A stretch of DNA of 64,000 nt, from positions 1,984,001-2,048,000 of the forward strand of contig OY723289.1 of NCBI GenBank assembly GCA_963210315.1, in the 5' to 3' direction. Source of the DNA: Rhynchopus euleeides. Lineage: Eukaryota; Euglenozoa; Diplonemea; Diplonemida; Diplonemidae. The notes below the pieces were generated by a model. The model was not told the origin of the DNA and did not search any database. It saw only the letters and a program-made list of their open reading frames with translations. Position numbers and translations under genes: made by a program. The first letter of the stretch is position 1. Each line of letters begins with the position of its first letter. Shown in pieces: positions 54,029 to 62,358 of the stretch.

Positions 54029-55207
54029 ATGGGGCGGCAGCAAGGGTCACTGCACCACTGGGCCACACAAGGAGATGCTGGCCGTGTCGCGGAGCTGCTC
54101 CAGGCAGGTGCTGGTGTCAACACGCCTGATGAGAAGGGCGAAACACCTCTCATTCTCGCCGCCCGCAACGGACACGACAGCTGCTTGGGACCCCTCCTGG
54201 AGGCAGGGGCTGATGTCGATGCCACAGACACCAGGGGTGTCGGTGTCGTCATGATGGCGACAAACATGGGGCACGCTGCCTGCCTCAGGGTTCTCTTGCA
54301 GGCGGGTGCGCAGGTCGACATCATGCAGGCAGGTGCTTCTCCGCTTCATCTTGCGTGTGTCAACGGCCACGCCGATTGTGTCGTGGAGCTGCTCCAGGCA
54401 GGTGCTGATGTGAACAACCTTGACGCCAATGGGACTGCCCCACTCATTCTTGCCGCTCTCAGTGGTCACGACAGCTGCTTGGGACCCCTCCTGGAGGCAG
54501 GTGCTGATGTCGACGCCACAGACATGAAGGGCTTCACCGCCGCATTCCGCGCTGCAAACAGCGGGTATATTCTCTGCCTCAGGCTCCTCCTTCAGGCGGG
54601 TGCCCAGGTCGACTTCATCGGTGGTGGCTGCTGTGCACTCCACATCGCCTGTCTCAGTGGCCACGCTGACTGTGTCCGGGAGCTGCTGCAGGCAGGCGCT
54701 GACGCCAACACGCCTGCCGCCAACAGCTACACGCCACTCTTTTTCGCAGCCCTCAGCGGGCATGACAACTGCTTGGGACCCCTGCTGGAGGCAGGTGCTG
54801 ATGTCGCGATCACAGACACCAAGGGCTTTACAGTTGTCGTGATTGCTGCGGACACCGGGCATGCTGCCTGCCTCAGGACTCTCCTTCAGGCAGGCGCACA
54901 GGTCGACAGCATAGGCGGCGGTCGCACTGCACTCCACGTCGCCTCTCGCAAGGGCCACACCGAGTGTGTCCAGGTGCTGCTGCAGGCAGGCGCTGCTGCC
55001 CTCCGCTATGACAGTAACGGGAACACACCGCTCGGTTTAGCAAACCAGGGGGGCCACAACCGCTGCTCGGAGCTCCTGCGTGAGGCGCTACCAGCCTCGA
55101 AAAATCAGAGTTTCCTCCCAACTATTCTCAAGGCTGGTCTTCTTCTGTTCTGCTCCTTCGCTGCTGTCCTATACGTTTGCACCTTGCTGAATTTCAAAGA
55201 TGTTTAA
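54029..55207 (+). CDS. Tail-anchored ankyrin-repeat protein (392 aa)
   Basis: The start MGRQQGSLHHWATQGD follows a CTCACAG acceptor by 24 bases; the longer frame from 53918 runs through the shared 65-bp block and is not preferred. Residues about 8-345 are ten to eleven ankyrin repeats (GETPLILAARNGHD, GTAPLILAALSGHD, RTALHVASRKGHT). They come in three 99-residue (297-bp) higher-order units of three repeats each, with unit starts near 54084, 54378 and 54675 and a last partial unit from 54972. A hydrophobic C-terminus (ILKAGLLLFCSFAAVLYVC, about 365-385) would anchor it in a membrane with the ankyrins in the cytosol. Partners are unknown. Confidence 0.88.
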   Translation: MGRQQGSLHHWATQGDAGRVAELLQAGAGVNTPDEKGETPLILAARNGHDSCLGPLLEAGADVDATDTRGVGVVMMATNMGHAACLRVLLQAGAQVDIMQAGASPLHLACVNGHADCVVELLQAGADVNNLDANGTAPLILAALSGHDSCLGPLLEAGADVDATDMKGFTAAFRAANSGYILCLRLLLQAGAQVDFIGGGCCALHIACLSGHADCVRELLQAGADANTPAANSYTPLFFAALSGHDNCLGPLLEAGADVAITDTKGFTVVVIAADTGHAACLRTLLQAGAQVDSIGGGRTALHVASRKGHTECVQVLLQAGAAALRYDSNGNTPLGLANQGGHNRCSELLREALPASKNQSFLPTILKAGLLLFCSFAAVLYVCTLLNFKDV

Positions 55208-55438
55208 ACTCCCATTATGTCAGGTCGCAATTGGTCGCACCCCAGGAAATGTCATTTTTTGGGTCAAAAAACGGTTTTTCACTTTTTTCACCTATTTTAG
55301 TAGAATTTACCCGCTGTGGCCTTGTAACAAATGTATACACATTTGGCGGGCTAAAGAAGGTTCCCTGCCCACCGCAGCGCGTGTGGGGCACACCACCCCA
55401 CGCGCACACCACCACCCACACAGCCTCCTCCCGGCACC
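55208..55438. other. Intergenic before WD40 gene
   Basis: AT-richer 3' region of the ankyrin gene, then a CA-rich tract with CCCACACAG (ends 55423), 15 bases before the next ATG. Confidence 0.5.
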
Positions 55439-57069
55439 ATGTCTGCGAGGGGCGGGAAGAAGGGGAGGTGCGTGACGCCCCCCGCAGCGGAGCCGGGCAC
55501 TCCCCCACAGAGCGCGTCGAAGCGGCGTCGCGTCACGGCCTGCCCGGTGCGATCACCTGCGACCCCGGGTGTTGTGGGTGGGTCCCTGGAGGGGGGCATC
55601 GCGGCGGAGGGGGGCCCAGTCGTGGAGAAGGTGCTCGCCACCAACCCCACAGAACCCGCAGGTGTCGAACCCAGCAGCAAGAGTATGGCAGCACCAATGC
55701 AAGGAACATGTTTCGTGTGTGTTTCCGTGTGGGGAAGGGTCAACGTGATAGTGCAACTGGAGTGTCATCCTAACTGTTGTGGCTTGGAAGTAGATAGGTC
55801 GCTTTCGATAGTTCGACAGTGCGCAACTGCGGGACCTGGAATTTTGTGTGTACGCTTGTGCGACCCGACAACCATCTCGACACCTCACCTCCTCCCAACC
55901 ACCCCCACCACACAGGCATGGACGGCCCCACCGTGGATGTGACTGTGCGTCACACGGGGACCGGTGACAGCTGTGTCGTCGGTGTTCCGGAAGGCGGGAC
56001 CGTGGTCGGACTGAAGGCGGATGCGCTCAACGAGATGTTCCCGGGTTCTATCAACCCAGTCCGTGAGGCTGAATACGTCGCAGCACACATCGAAGGGTGT
56101 GAGGAGGAGCTGGACGATGCACAGCGTGTTGCCGACACGGGTCTGGAGGACGGGGGTGCTGTCCAGCTCGTCCCACGCTGGCCCAAAGTCAAGGCGCCCG
56201 AACACTACCCATCGACCCAGGGCACCGAGGTGTGGGGCATCACACTGTCGAGGTGTGGGACGCTGTGTGCTGTGTGTTGCGACGAAGGACACGTCGCTGT
56301 GTTTGACACCAGTACCGCTGCTGTGGTGGCGGACTTAACACACGGCAACCAGGCGATTATTTGCACAACGTTCTCTGTCTGTGGGACGTGGTTGGCAACG
56401 TGCTCTTCTGACGGCACCATCTGCGTGTGGCTGACTTCAACTTGGGAGGAGGTGTGCATGCTGGATCACAACAGCAACACCAGTAACTGCACCATCGTGT
56501 ACAGTGCAGCTTGGACACACTGCGGGCGTCTGGTGTCCGGAGACTTCAACGGCAAAGTGCGTGTGTGGGACTTGAAGGGCACACCGAGCGCCACAGTGCT
56601 GGATGGTCACAGCGATGTTGTTCGCAGCATTGCTGTGTCGGGCACGAGTATCTTCAGCGGGTCAGATGACAAGACCATCCGTGTGTGGGACATCAGCACC
56701 CTCACACACACACACACCCTGGATGGCCACGCTGCTTGCGTGAGGGGCATTGCACTGGCTCAGGACGAGCAGCACCTGGTGTCGTGCTCTGACGACAGGT
56801 CACTCAAGGTGTGGTGCACAACCTCCCTCAGCTGCCTGCGTACTGTGCAACTGGACTGCTATCTCTTCTCACTTGCTGTGTCACAGCCAGGTGATGTTGT
56901 TGCAGTGGAAGGTGGGTCCACCACCACACTGTACCGCCTCAGCACAGGAGAGTGTCTGGGGAAGGTGGACTCAGAGGGTGGTGGGGTTGCACTCAGCCTC
57001 TGCGGGAGGTGGGTCTTCACAACGACGAACAGCAACCATTCAGTCTATGTGTGTGCTTACACAAGGTGA
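55439..57069 (+). CDS. Ubiquitin-like/WD40-repeat protein (2 exons, 465 aa)
   Basis: Exon 1 is 55439-55682 and exon 2 is 55916-57069. The 233-bp intron starts GTATGG, ends CCACCACACAG and is phase 1, splitting a serine codon. Other GTs fit the phase less well with the local consensus. Residues 1-80 are basic and disordered (SKRRRV could be a nuclear signal). Residues about 83-160 (VDVTVRHTGTGDSCVV to GAVQLVPRW) look like a ubiquitin-like fold. About six WD40 blades follow (GKVRVWDLKG, KTIRVWDIST, RSLKVWC), forming a beta-propeller for protein binding. If exon 1 is not used, translation could start at the ATG at 55918. The complex it serves is unknown. Confidence 0.85.
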
Positions 57070-57505
57070 ATGCGAGACCCAGCCCACCAAAAATATGTTT
57101 TTTTGGGCATATTTGGCACAGCCAAACCTCCCACTCCCTGACGAAAGGTCCTCGATACCGGGCTGCCGGAGTCCAGTGGTTCACGCACTACTGCACAGTC
57201 GTGGGTTGGCAGCCGAAACTGCGTAGTAGATATACCCCACTACGAAACACACCTGCTTTCCCTTCCCCTCCTTCCCTTCCGCCATTTATTCGTACAAAAA
57301 ACAACGATACAGGGGCACACAGTATATGGTGTCAAGGAGAGACTACGTATTACGTACAGACACCTGGTTGTGTTTTAGTGATACTGTGTTGCGGTCCAAC
57401 CACCAAGCCACTGACAGACAACTGCTACACACCCTCCCGTTGTGCATTGATCTGCCTTGTACAACATATCTGGTGTAGTGGCTACAAAAAGGACTAACAT
57501 TGCGA

Positions 57506-57550
57506 GAAGGTGCTGGGAGATTTACTTTTCCATTCACTCTCGATGATCAC
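57506..57550 (-). repeat. Fragment matching the hAT element 5' region, inverted
   Basis: About 43 of 45 bases match the reverse complement of 5056-5101, inside the hAT element between its transposase start and right end. In both places the block abuts a long C/G run. It is a relic of a related element or a repeat that the transposon itself carries. Confidence 0.65.
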
Positions 57551-57800
57551 AACCCCCCCCCCCCCCCCCCCCGCCCTCCCCTCATCCCACTATACTGAGA
57601 GCCAGCCGGGCTTGTCAGTGGTGCGGATGGCTGCCCCTCTAGGTCTGGGGGCTGCCGCGTCACCTCGAGGCGGAGAAGGCCTCTGTGTGGGGGAGGGGTT
57701 TGCTGTGTCACCGGCCAGCAGTCCCAACCTCCCTGCACCTCCCCTGTTCCGAGTACTCCGGCAGGCGTGCAAGACAAAGTGACTGGATCCCCACCCACCC

Positions 57801-57865
57801 CGCCCCACCCGACACGGCAATTCAAGAGCAATCCCAAATGCCAATCAGATTCACCTCCCAGCCAC
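57801..57865 (+). promoter_or_regulatory. 65-bp block shared with 53905-53969
   Basis: Second copy of the upstream block. It is followed by CATACACC and a run of ACC leading to CAG at 57890, one base before the start codon context of the androglobin-like gene. Confidence 0.6.
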
Positions 57866-57891
57866 ACATACACCACCACCACCACCACAGG

Positions 57892-60800
57892 ATGGGGCCC
57901 AAGAAGCCACCCCCGAAGGGGGCTGCACCAACAGGAGCACGCCCCCCCGAGTCCAATGGGCTGTATGCGGAATGCGACCTGCCCCTCTGGGGGGAGGCGC
58001 CCGACATCCAGCAGGAGGATTGGAGTGGGGGCAGGGGCGACTTCACGCAGCCCCCCGGCGCTGTCGACGCATCGCAGATGTTTGCCGACCCCCTGCAGGA
58101 CCCGGAGCCGTGGGCCGTGCACACCCTGGCGCAGCACAACAAGGGGTGGAAGAGGCCCTGCGCCATCTTCTCCCCCTTCAAGCCGGTCGTGGTGAAGGCT
58201 GGGCTCCCGATCTGCCCCTACGAAGGGGATCTGGCTGCGGTGCAGCCGGTATCGCCACCTCCACCCGCCGCCACCCCGGAGCGGGACCCCTCCACCGCCC
58301 TCGATGCGGAGCCACCCGCCGCCGCCACCACCGGGGACACAGCCCCGCAGCCACCACCGCCGCCGCCGCCACCACTCCCGGAGGCACCCGCTGTCACCCG
58401 CGAGCAGGTTATTGCTGAGTACCGCGCGGTGCGGAAGCTGAAGAACGCAAACCCCGTCCCAGGTGCTGACAAGCCGAAGCGGCGGGGCGGGGGGGGCCGC
58501 CGGGGCGAGGCGCGGGAGGGGCGGAAGAACCAGCCGACCCCATGCTACATGCAGGCCTTCAACTCCTGCCTCGCCGCGGTGCACGGGCTGCAGCACCTCA
58601 TCCCCCGCGAGCAATACCTCTGGGAGCTCATCTACCCGCAGGCCCCGGCGGGGCCTGCAGGCGCGCCGGGCGGGGGTGCCTCTGCAAAGCTGCCGCAATA
58701 CAACCCTTATGGGAAGTACATCGTCAAGCTGTTTGTGAAGGGCGCCTGGCGCCGCATCGTTATCGACGACAGGCTCCCAACCGACATCTTCGGGCAGTCC
58801 CTCCTGACGGTGACGGAGGCGAAGGAGATCTGGCCCGCCCTGCTCGCCAAGGCCCTCCTCCGCGCCCTGGGCCCCAGGGATCAGGACAGGCTCTTCCACG
58901 ACCCCCTCTGGGTGCTGCACGTCCTGCTGCCGGGGTATATCCCGCAGAGGCTGAGCACCTCCCGCAAGACAGCCGCGGTGCTGAACTACATGAACGCGGT
59001 GTACGCAGACGCGGGGGGTGATGCTGAAGAGGAGGCAGAGAGCGAGCCGGCGGGGGCGGCGGCACCGCCGCCGTCTTCTCCCCCCCAGGAGCGCCTGGCG
59101 CTGGTCGCGCTGACGCACCCCGCCCCCGGCGCCACTGCGGGGGCTGACGCCTCCACCACCCCAGACCCTGAGAAGGAGTTGGTGAAGAAATACCACGACC
59201 TGGGTCTGCACCTCAACCAGGCCTATGTGGTGCAGGGCGTGCAGCCTCTGTCGAACCCCCCGACCACCATGGTGCGCGTGGTGTCGCCCTTCATCGAGTG
59301 GGCGGGGGAGGGGAGCCGCAAGGACACCGACGTCTGGACGGAGGGGTTCCAGGCCCGGATGGGCAAGGCGGGGCAGCCCCAGCCTCCGAGCGACAACTCG
59401 TGGAATGAGGCCTGGATGACGTGGTCCGCCTTTGCGGAGGTGTTCCCCGATGTGGTCCTCCTGAGGTGCGCCGTGCCGGACCCCAAGCAGCAGCAGCCCG
59501 CACCCCCGCCAAAGGTGATCCGATGGACAGATGAGATGGTGGCGCAGCTCGCCGCGGCAGACCCAGCTGCACCGGACCCCGCCACCCTAACCCCGACGCT
59601 GCCTGGGAGGAGCATTTCAAAGTGGCTGTTCGTCAAAGGGGACACCAAGGCGCAGGTCCTGGCGGCATACACAGGGGATATCGGAGGCACGACGCCGCCC
59701 CCTGCCACGCCGGGCAGCACCCCGACCCCCACAGCGCCTGCTGCTGCCCCCGCTGCTGCAGAGGAGGCTCCAGGGGAAGGGGGGGAACCCGCCTCAAGCA
59801 AGGCGGAACCGGTGCCCGAGCCTCCATTCGCCTGCGCCCTGCAGAGCTACAGCTGGGCGGATGCGATTCCGCTGAAGTATATCCTGCGGTTCGACACAAA
59901 GATGGATTGCCTTGATTCCTTCGTGCTGTCGCTCCCCTCGAGTGCCGCGGGGAGGGCCTACCTCATGACGTGCTGTGGGCTGCAGCATAAGGCGCAGATG
60001 ACGCTCTCATCCTCGAGGGAGATCGTGTGGGTTGACACGCAGGAGGAGCTTCTCCGGGATTACCTGAACATCACCTCCTGGAAGGAGTGTTCCGACGTGG
60101 AGCCCCACGAGGCGGGCGCGGTGAAGATATGGTTTAAAAAGCACATCCAGATCAAGTCCCCCTGCACCGCGATGTTCGGGCTGGAGGTTGTCCCCCCGGG
60201 GACCTCGGTGCCTGCCCCGCCGCCGGAGCCGGATAAGAAGGGTGCGAAGAAGGGGAAGGATGCAGCGCCACCCCCGACCTCCGCCCCCGCGATGGATGAG
60301 GCGGAGCTGCAGCGCATCCTCGCGGAGCACGCCACAAAGAGGCTGGACCTTGCGAGCTGGATGAAGCTGCGCCTCATCAACCTCGACACAGGCGATATGT
60401 TGTCGGACCACCTCGGGACGCTCCCCCTGATCCCAATACAGCCCAACAAGCATGGGTATATGCTGGTCGCCTCCGCCCGCCCTTTGGAGTCCTACCCCAT
60501 GGCAGCCTACCGCCTCAGCGTGACAGCCGACGGGCCCATCGACAGGGGCCTGCCTGTGGCATACCGCGACGTCGTCTCAAAGGAAGGCGTCTACACCCTC
60601 TCCGACGAGCGACGCCTTTTCCGCTATGTTGTGAACCCGCAGGAGGCTGCCCATGCAACACTCATGCTCCAGGTGAACTCGCAGAGGCCCGTCTCCTTCA
60701 CGCTGCGGGTGATGCGGAACGACGAGGTGATGTGGCACGCCTCAGGGTGGACCACGCGCCACTCCTCCGCGCCAGGCCCTGCGTATTCCTCGGAGGGGTT

Positions 60801-62358
60801 GGCGGCGGGCGGTGCTGCTGTTGCCGGGGAGGAGGGTCTCACGGAGCTGCCCGTTGTGGTGTACAACCTGTCCTTCACACCCCCCGAGAAGGGGGCGTCG
60901 GTGCGGTACACCGTTGACTGCCACATCGGGGAGGAGTGCGGAGATGCGATCCGCGACGTGGCGCACGAGCATGTCAAGGCAGCCTTCCGCAAGCAGAGGG
61001 AGGAGAAGCGCCGCGCCGCGGAGAAGATCCGCGACGAGCTCTGCGCAGAGATCTCCAGGAGGCAGGCCGCTGGCGAGGAGGTGGGTGACGACCTCCTCTC
61101 AGAGGCGCACGACGCTGCGAATGCCGCCGCGTCGCGGCCCTCCTCCGCGGCGTCGGAGGGCAGCAGCGGTGGGAGCGGCAGCGACCCCCTCGCCGAATCC
61201 CCCATTCCAAAAGACTGGGCTATCCGCTACAACCTGCAGCTGCTGTGCAGCACCCCGAAGGTCGCGCTGGAGGAGGATGCGTCATCCCGCGACAAGCTTG
61301 AGGATCTGAAGAACAGCTGGTCCGCCCGCGATGCGGGCGGCGCGGGGGGGGCGGGCGGCGCGAAGGACAAGGCTGCGAAACCTGCAAAGGGCGCAGCCGC
61401 GTCGGACGACTCCCGCAGGGCACGCGCCGCGAAGGTGCGGAAGCAATACGTCGATGCCATGGGGGGCGTCTTCCTGCCACGGCGTGTGCAGGACAGCGCG
61501 GGGGAGACGTCACTGGCTCTCACGCCGGAGGATGACCCCCTCCTCCGCAGCCTCCCGCCGGGCGAGACCCACCACGTCACCTCCGGCACCCGCAGGCTCT
61601 GCAGCGACGCGCTCTATGCAGCAGCCCTCGGCAAGGTCACCGCGGTGCACACCCCAGAGCCGGCGCAGCACACCGACACCGACACCGACACCCCGCAGGA
61701 GGGGCAGGCGCAGGAGCAGCAGGGCGCTGACGCACCCCCACAGCAGCAGCAGCAGGATGAGGGGGGCGAAGCCCCCGTCGTGGAGGCGCCGTCCACACCT
61801 GCACCCGCTGCTGAGGCCGCCGGGGAGGGGGGTGTGGCAGAGGGTGGTGGTGGTGGTGGCGGCGGCGGCGATCCCCCGGGTTTGCGCTACTCCGTGGCGA
61901 CGGAGGGGGGTGAGGCGCTCGAGGGGTTGCTGGCGTCGGAGCTGCGTCGGGTGGGCGGTGGTGGAGGAGGTGCGGAGGGGGAGGCGGGGCTGGCGGAGGG
62001 TGATGCGGTGCTGGTGGTGTCGCGGCTGGTGCTGCGTGTGGCGGGGGTGGAGTATGCGGTGGCGCCGCGTGGGGGTGTGGTGGCGGCGGGGGGCGATGCC
62101 GGGGTGCCGGAGTCGGAGGCGTGGCAGAATTCGGAGGCGGCGCTGAAGCAGGAGCGGGAGGCGGAGGAGCAGGCGCTGGTGATGCTCGCGGAGGCGAAGG
62201 CGGTGCGGATTGCGAAGGCGAAGGATGCGCAGGCGCTGATCCTGCAGCACCACAAGAAGAAGAGGGAGGAGTATTTCGAGTCGCTCCGCACCCGTGGGCT
62301 GCTCCCCAAGTCCGCCCCGTCTTCCGACGACAAGGCGGCCAAGGGGAAGAAGAAGTGA
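57892..62358 (+). CDS. Androglobin-like calpain-domain protein (1488 aa)
   Basis: Androglobins are large chimeric proteins with a calpain-like region, linked to cilia and sperm flagella in animals. The start MGPKKPPPKG lies two bases after a CA-rich CAG. The N-terminus has the family-like PLWGEAP and HNKGWKRPCAIF pattern (about 25-100), then a Pro-rich linker. The calpain-like domain (about 215-420) shows ELIYPQ, NPYGKYIVKLFVKGAWRR, IDDRLP and EIWPALLAKALLRALG, as in androglobin. The usual catalytic motif is not clear; C218 and C226 are the nearest cysteines, so activity is doubtful. Beta-rich blocks follow to about 1030. The C-terminal part has charged helices, Gly runs and a coiled coil (about 1410-1470). 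I could not identify the globin domain. One exon covers the whole frame. Confidence 0.82.
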   Translation: MGPKKPPPKGAAPTGARPPESNGLYAECDLPLWGEAPDIQQEDWSGGRGDFTQPPGAVDASQMFADPLQDPEPWAVHTLAQHNKGWKRPCAIFSPFKPVVVKAGLPICPYEGDLAAVQPVSPPPPAATPERDPSTALDAEPPAAATTGDTAPQPPPPPPPPLPEAPAVTREQVIAEYRAVRKLKNANPVPGADKPKRRGGGGRRGEAREGRKNQPTPCYMQAFNSCLAAVHGLQHLIPREQYLWELIYPQAPAGPAGAPGGGASAKLPQYNPYGKYIVKLFVKGAWRRIVIDDRLPTDIFGQSLLTVTEAKEIWPALLAKALLRALGPRDQDRLFHDPLWVLHVLLPGYIPQRLSTSRKTAAVLNYMNAVYADAGGDAEEEAESEPAGAAAPPPSSPPQERLALVALTHPAPGATAGADASTTPDPEKELVKKYHDLGLHLNQAYVVQGVQPLSNPPTTMVRVVSPFIEWAGEGSRKDTDVWTEGFQARMGKAGQPQPPSDNSWNEAWMTWSAFAEVFPDVVLLRCAVPDPKQQQPAPPPKVIRWTDEMVAQLAAADPAAPDPATLTPTLPGRSISKWLFVKGDTKAQVLAAYTGDIGGTTPPPATPGSTPTPTAPAAAPAAAEEAPGEGGEPASSKAEPVPEPPFACALQSYSWADAIPLKYILRFDTKMDCLDSFVLSLPSSAAGRAYLMTCCGLQHKAQMTLSSSREIVWVDTQEELLRDYLNITSWKECSDVEPHEAGAVKIWFKKHIQIKSPCTAMFGLEVVPPGTSVPAPPPEPDKKGAKKGKDAAPPPTSAPAMDEAELQRILAEHATKRLDLASWMKLRLINLDTGDMLSDHLGTLPLIPIQPNKHGYMLVASARPLESYPMAAYRLSVTADGPIDRGLPVAYRDVVSKEGVYTLSDERRLFRYVVNPQEAAHATLMLQVNSQRPVSFTLRVMRNDEVMWHASGWTTRHSSAPGPAYSSEGLAAGGAAVAGEEGLTELPVVVYNLSFTPPEKGASVRYTVDCHIGEECGDAIRDVAHEHVKAAFRKQREEKRRAAEKIRDELCAEISRRQAAGEEVGDDLLSEAHDAANAAASRPSSAASEGSSGGSGSDPLAESPIPKDWAIRYNLQLLCSTPKVALEEDASSRDKLEDLKNSWSARDAGGAGGAGGAKDKAAKPAKGAAASDDSRRARAAKVRKQYVDAMGGVFLPRRVQDSAGETSLALTPEDDPLLRSLPPGETHHVTSGTRRLCSDALYAAALGKVTAVHTPEPAQHTDTDTDTPQEGQAQEQQGADAPPQQQQQDEGGEAPVVEAPSTPAPAAEAAGEGGVAEGGGGGGGGGDPPGLRYSVATEGGEALEGLLASELRRVGGGGGGAEGEAGLAEGDAVLVVSRLVLRVAGVEYAVAPRGGVVAAGGDAGVPESEAWQNSEAALKQEREAEEQALVMLAEAKAVRIAKAKDAQALILQHHKKKREEYFESLRTRGLLPKSAPSSDDKAAKGKKK

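Larger units (their letters stand above)
57070..57891. other. Intergenic with hAT-like fragment and shared block
   Basis: No gene. It holds the 45-bp inverted match to the hAT element (57506-57550), a C run to about 57572, the 65-bp shared block (57801-57865) and CCACCACCACCACAG ending at 57890. Confidence 0.55.
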
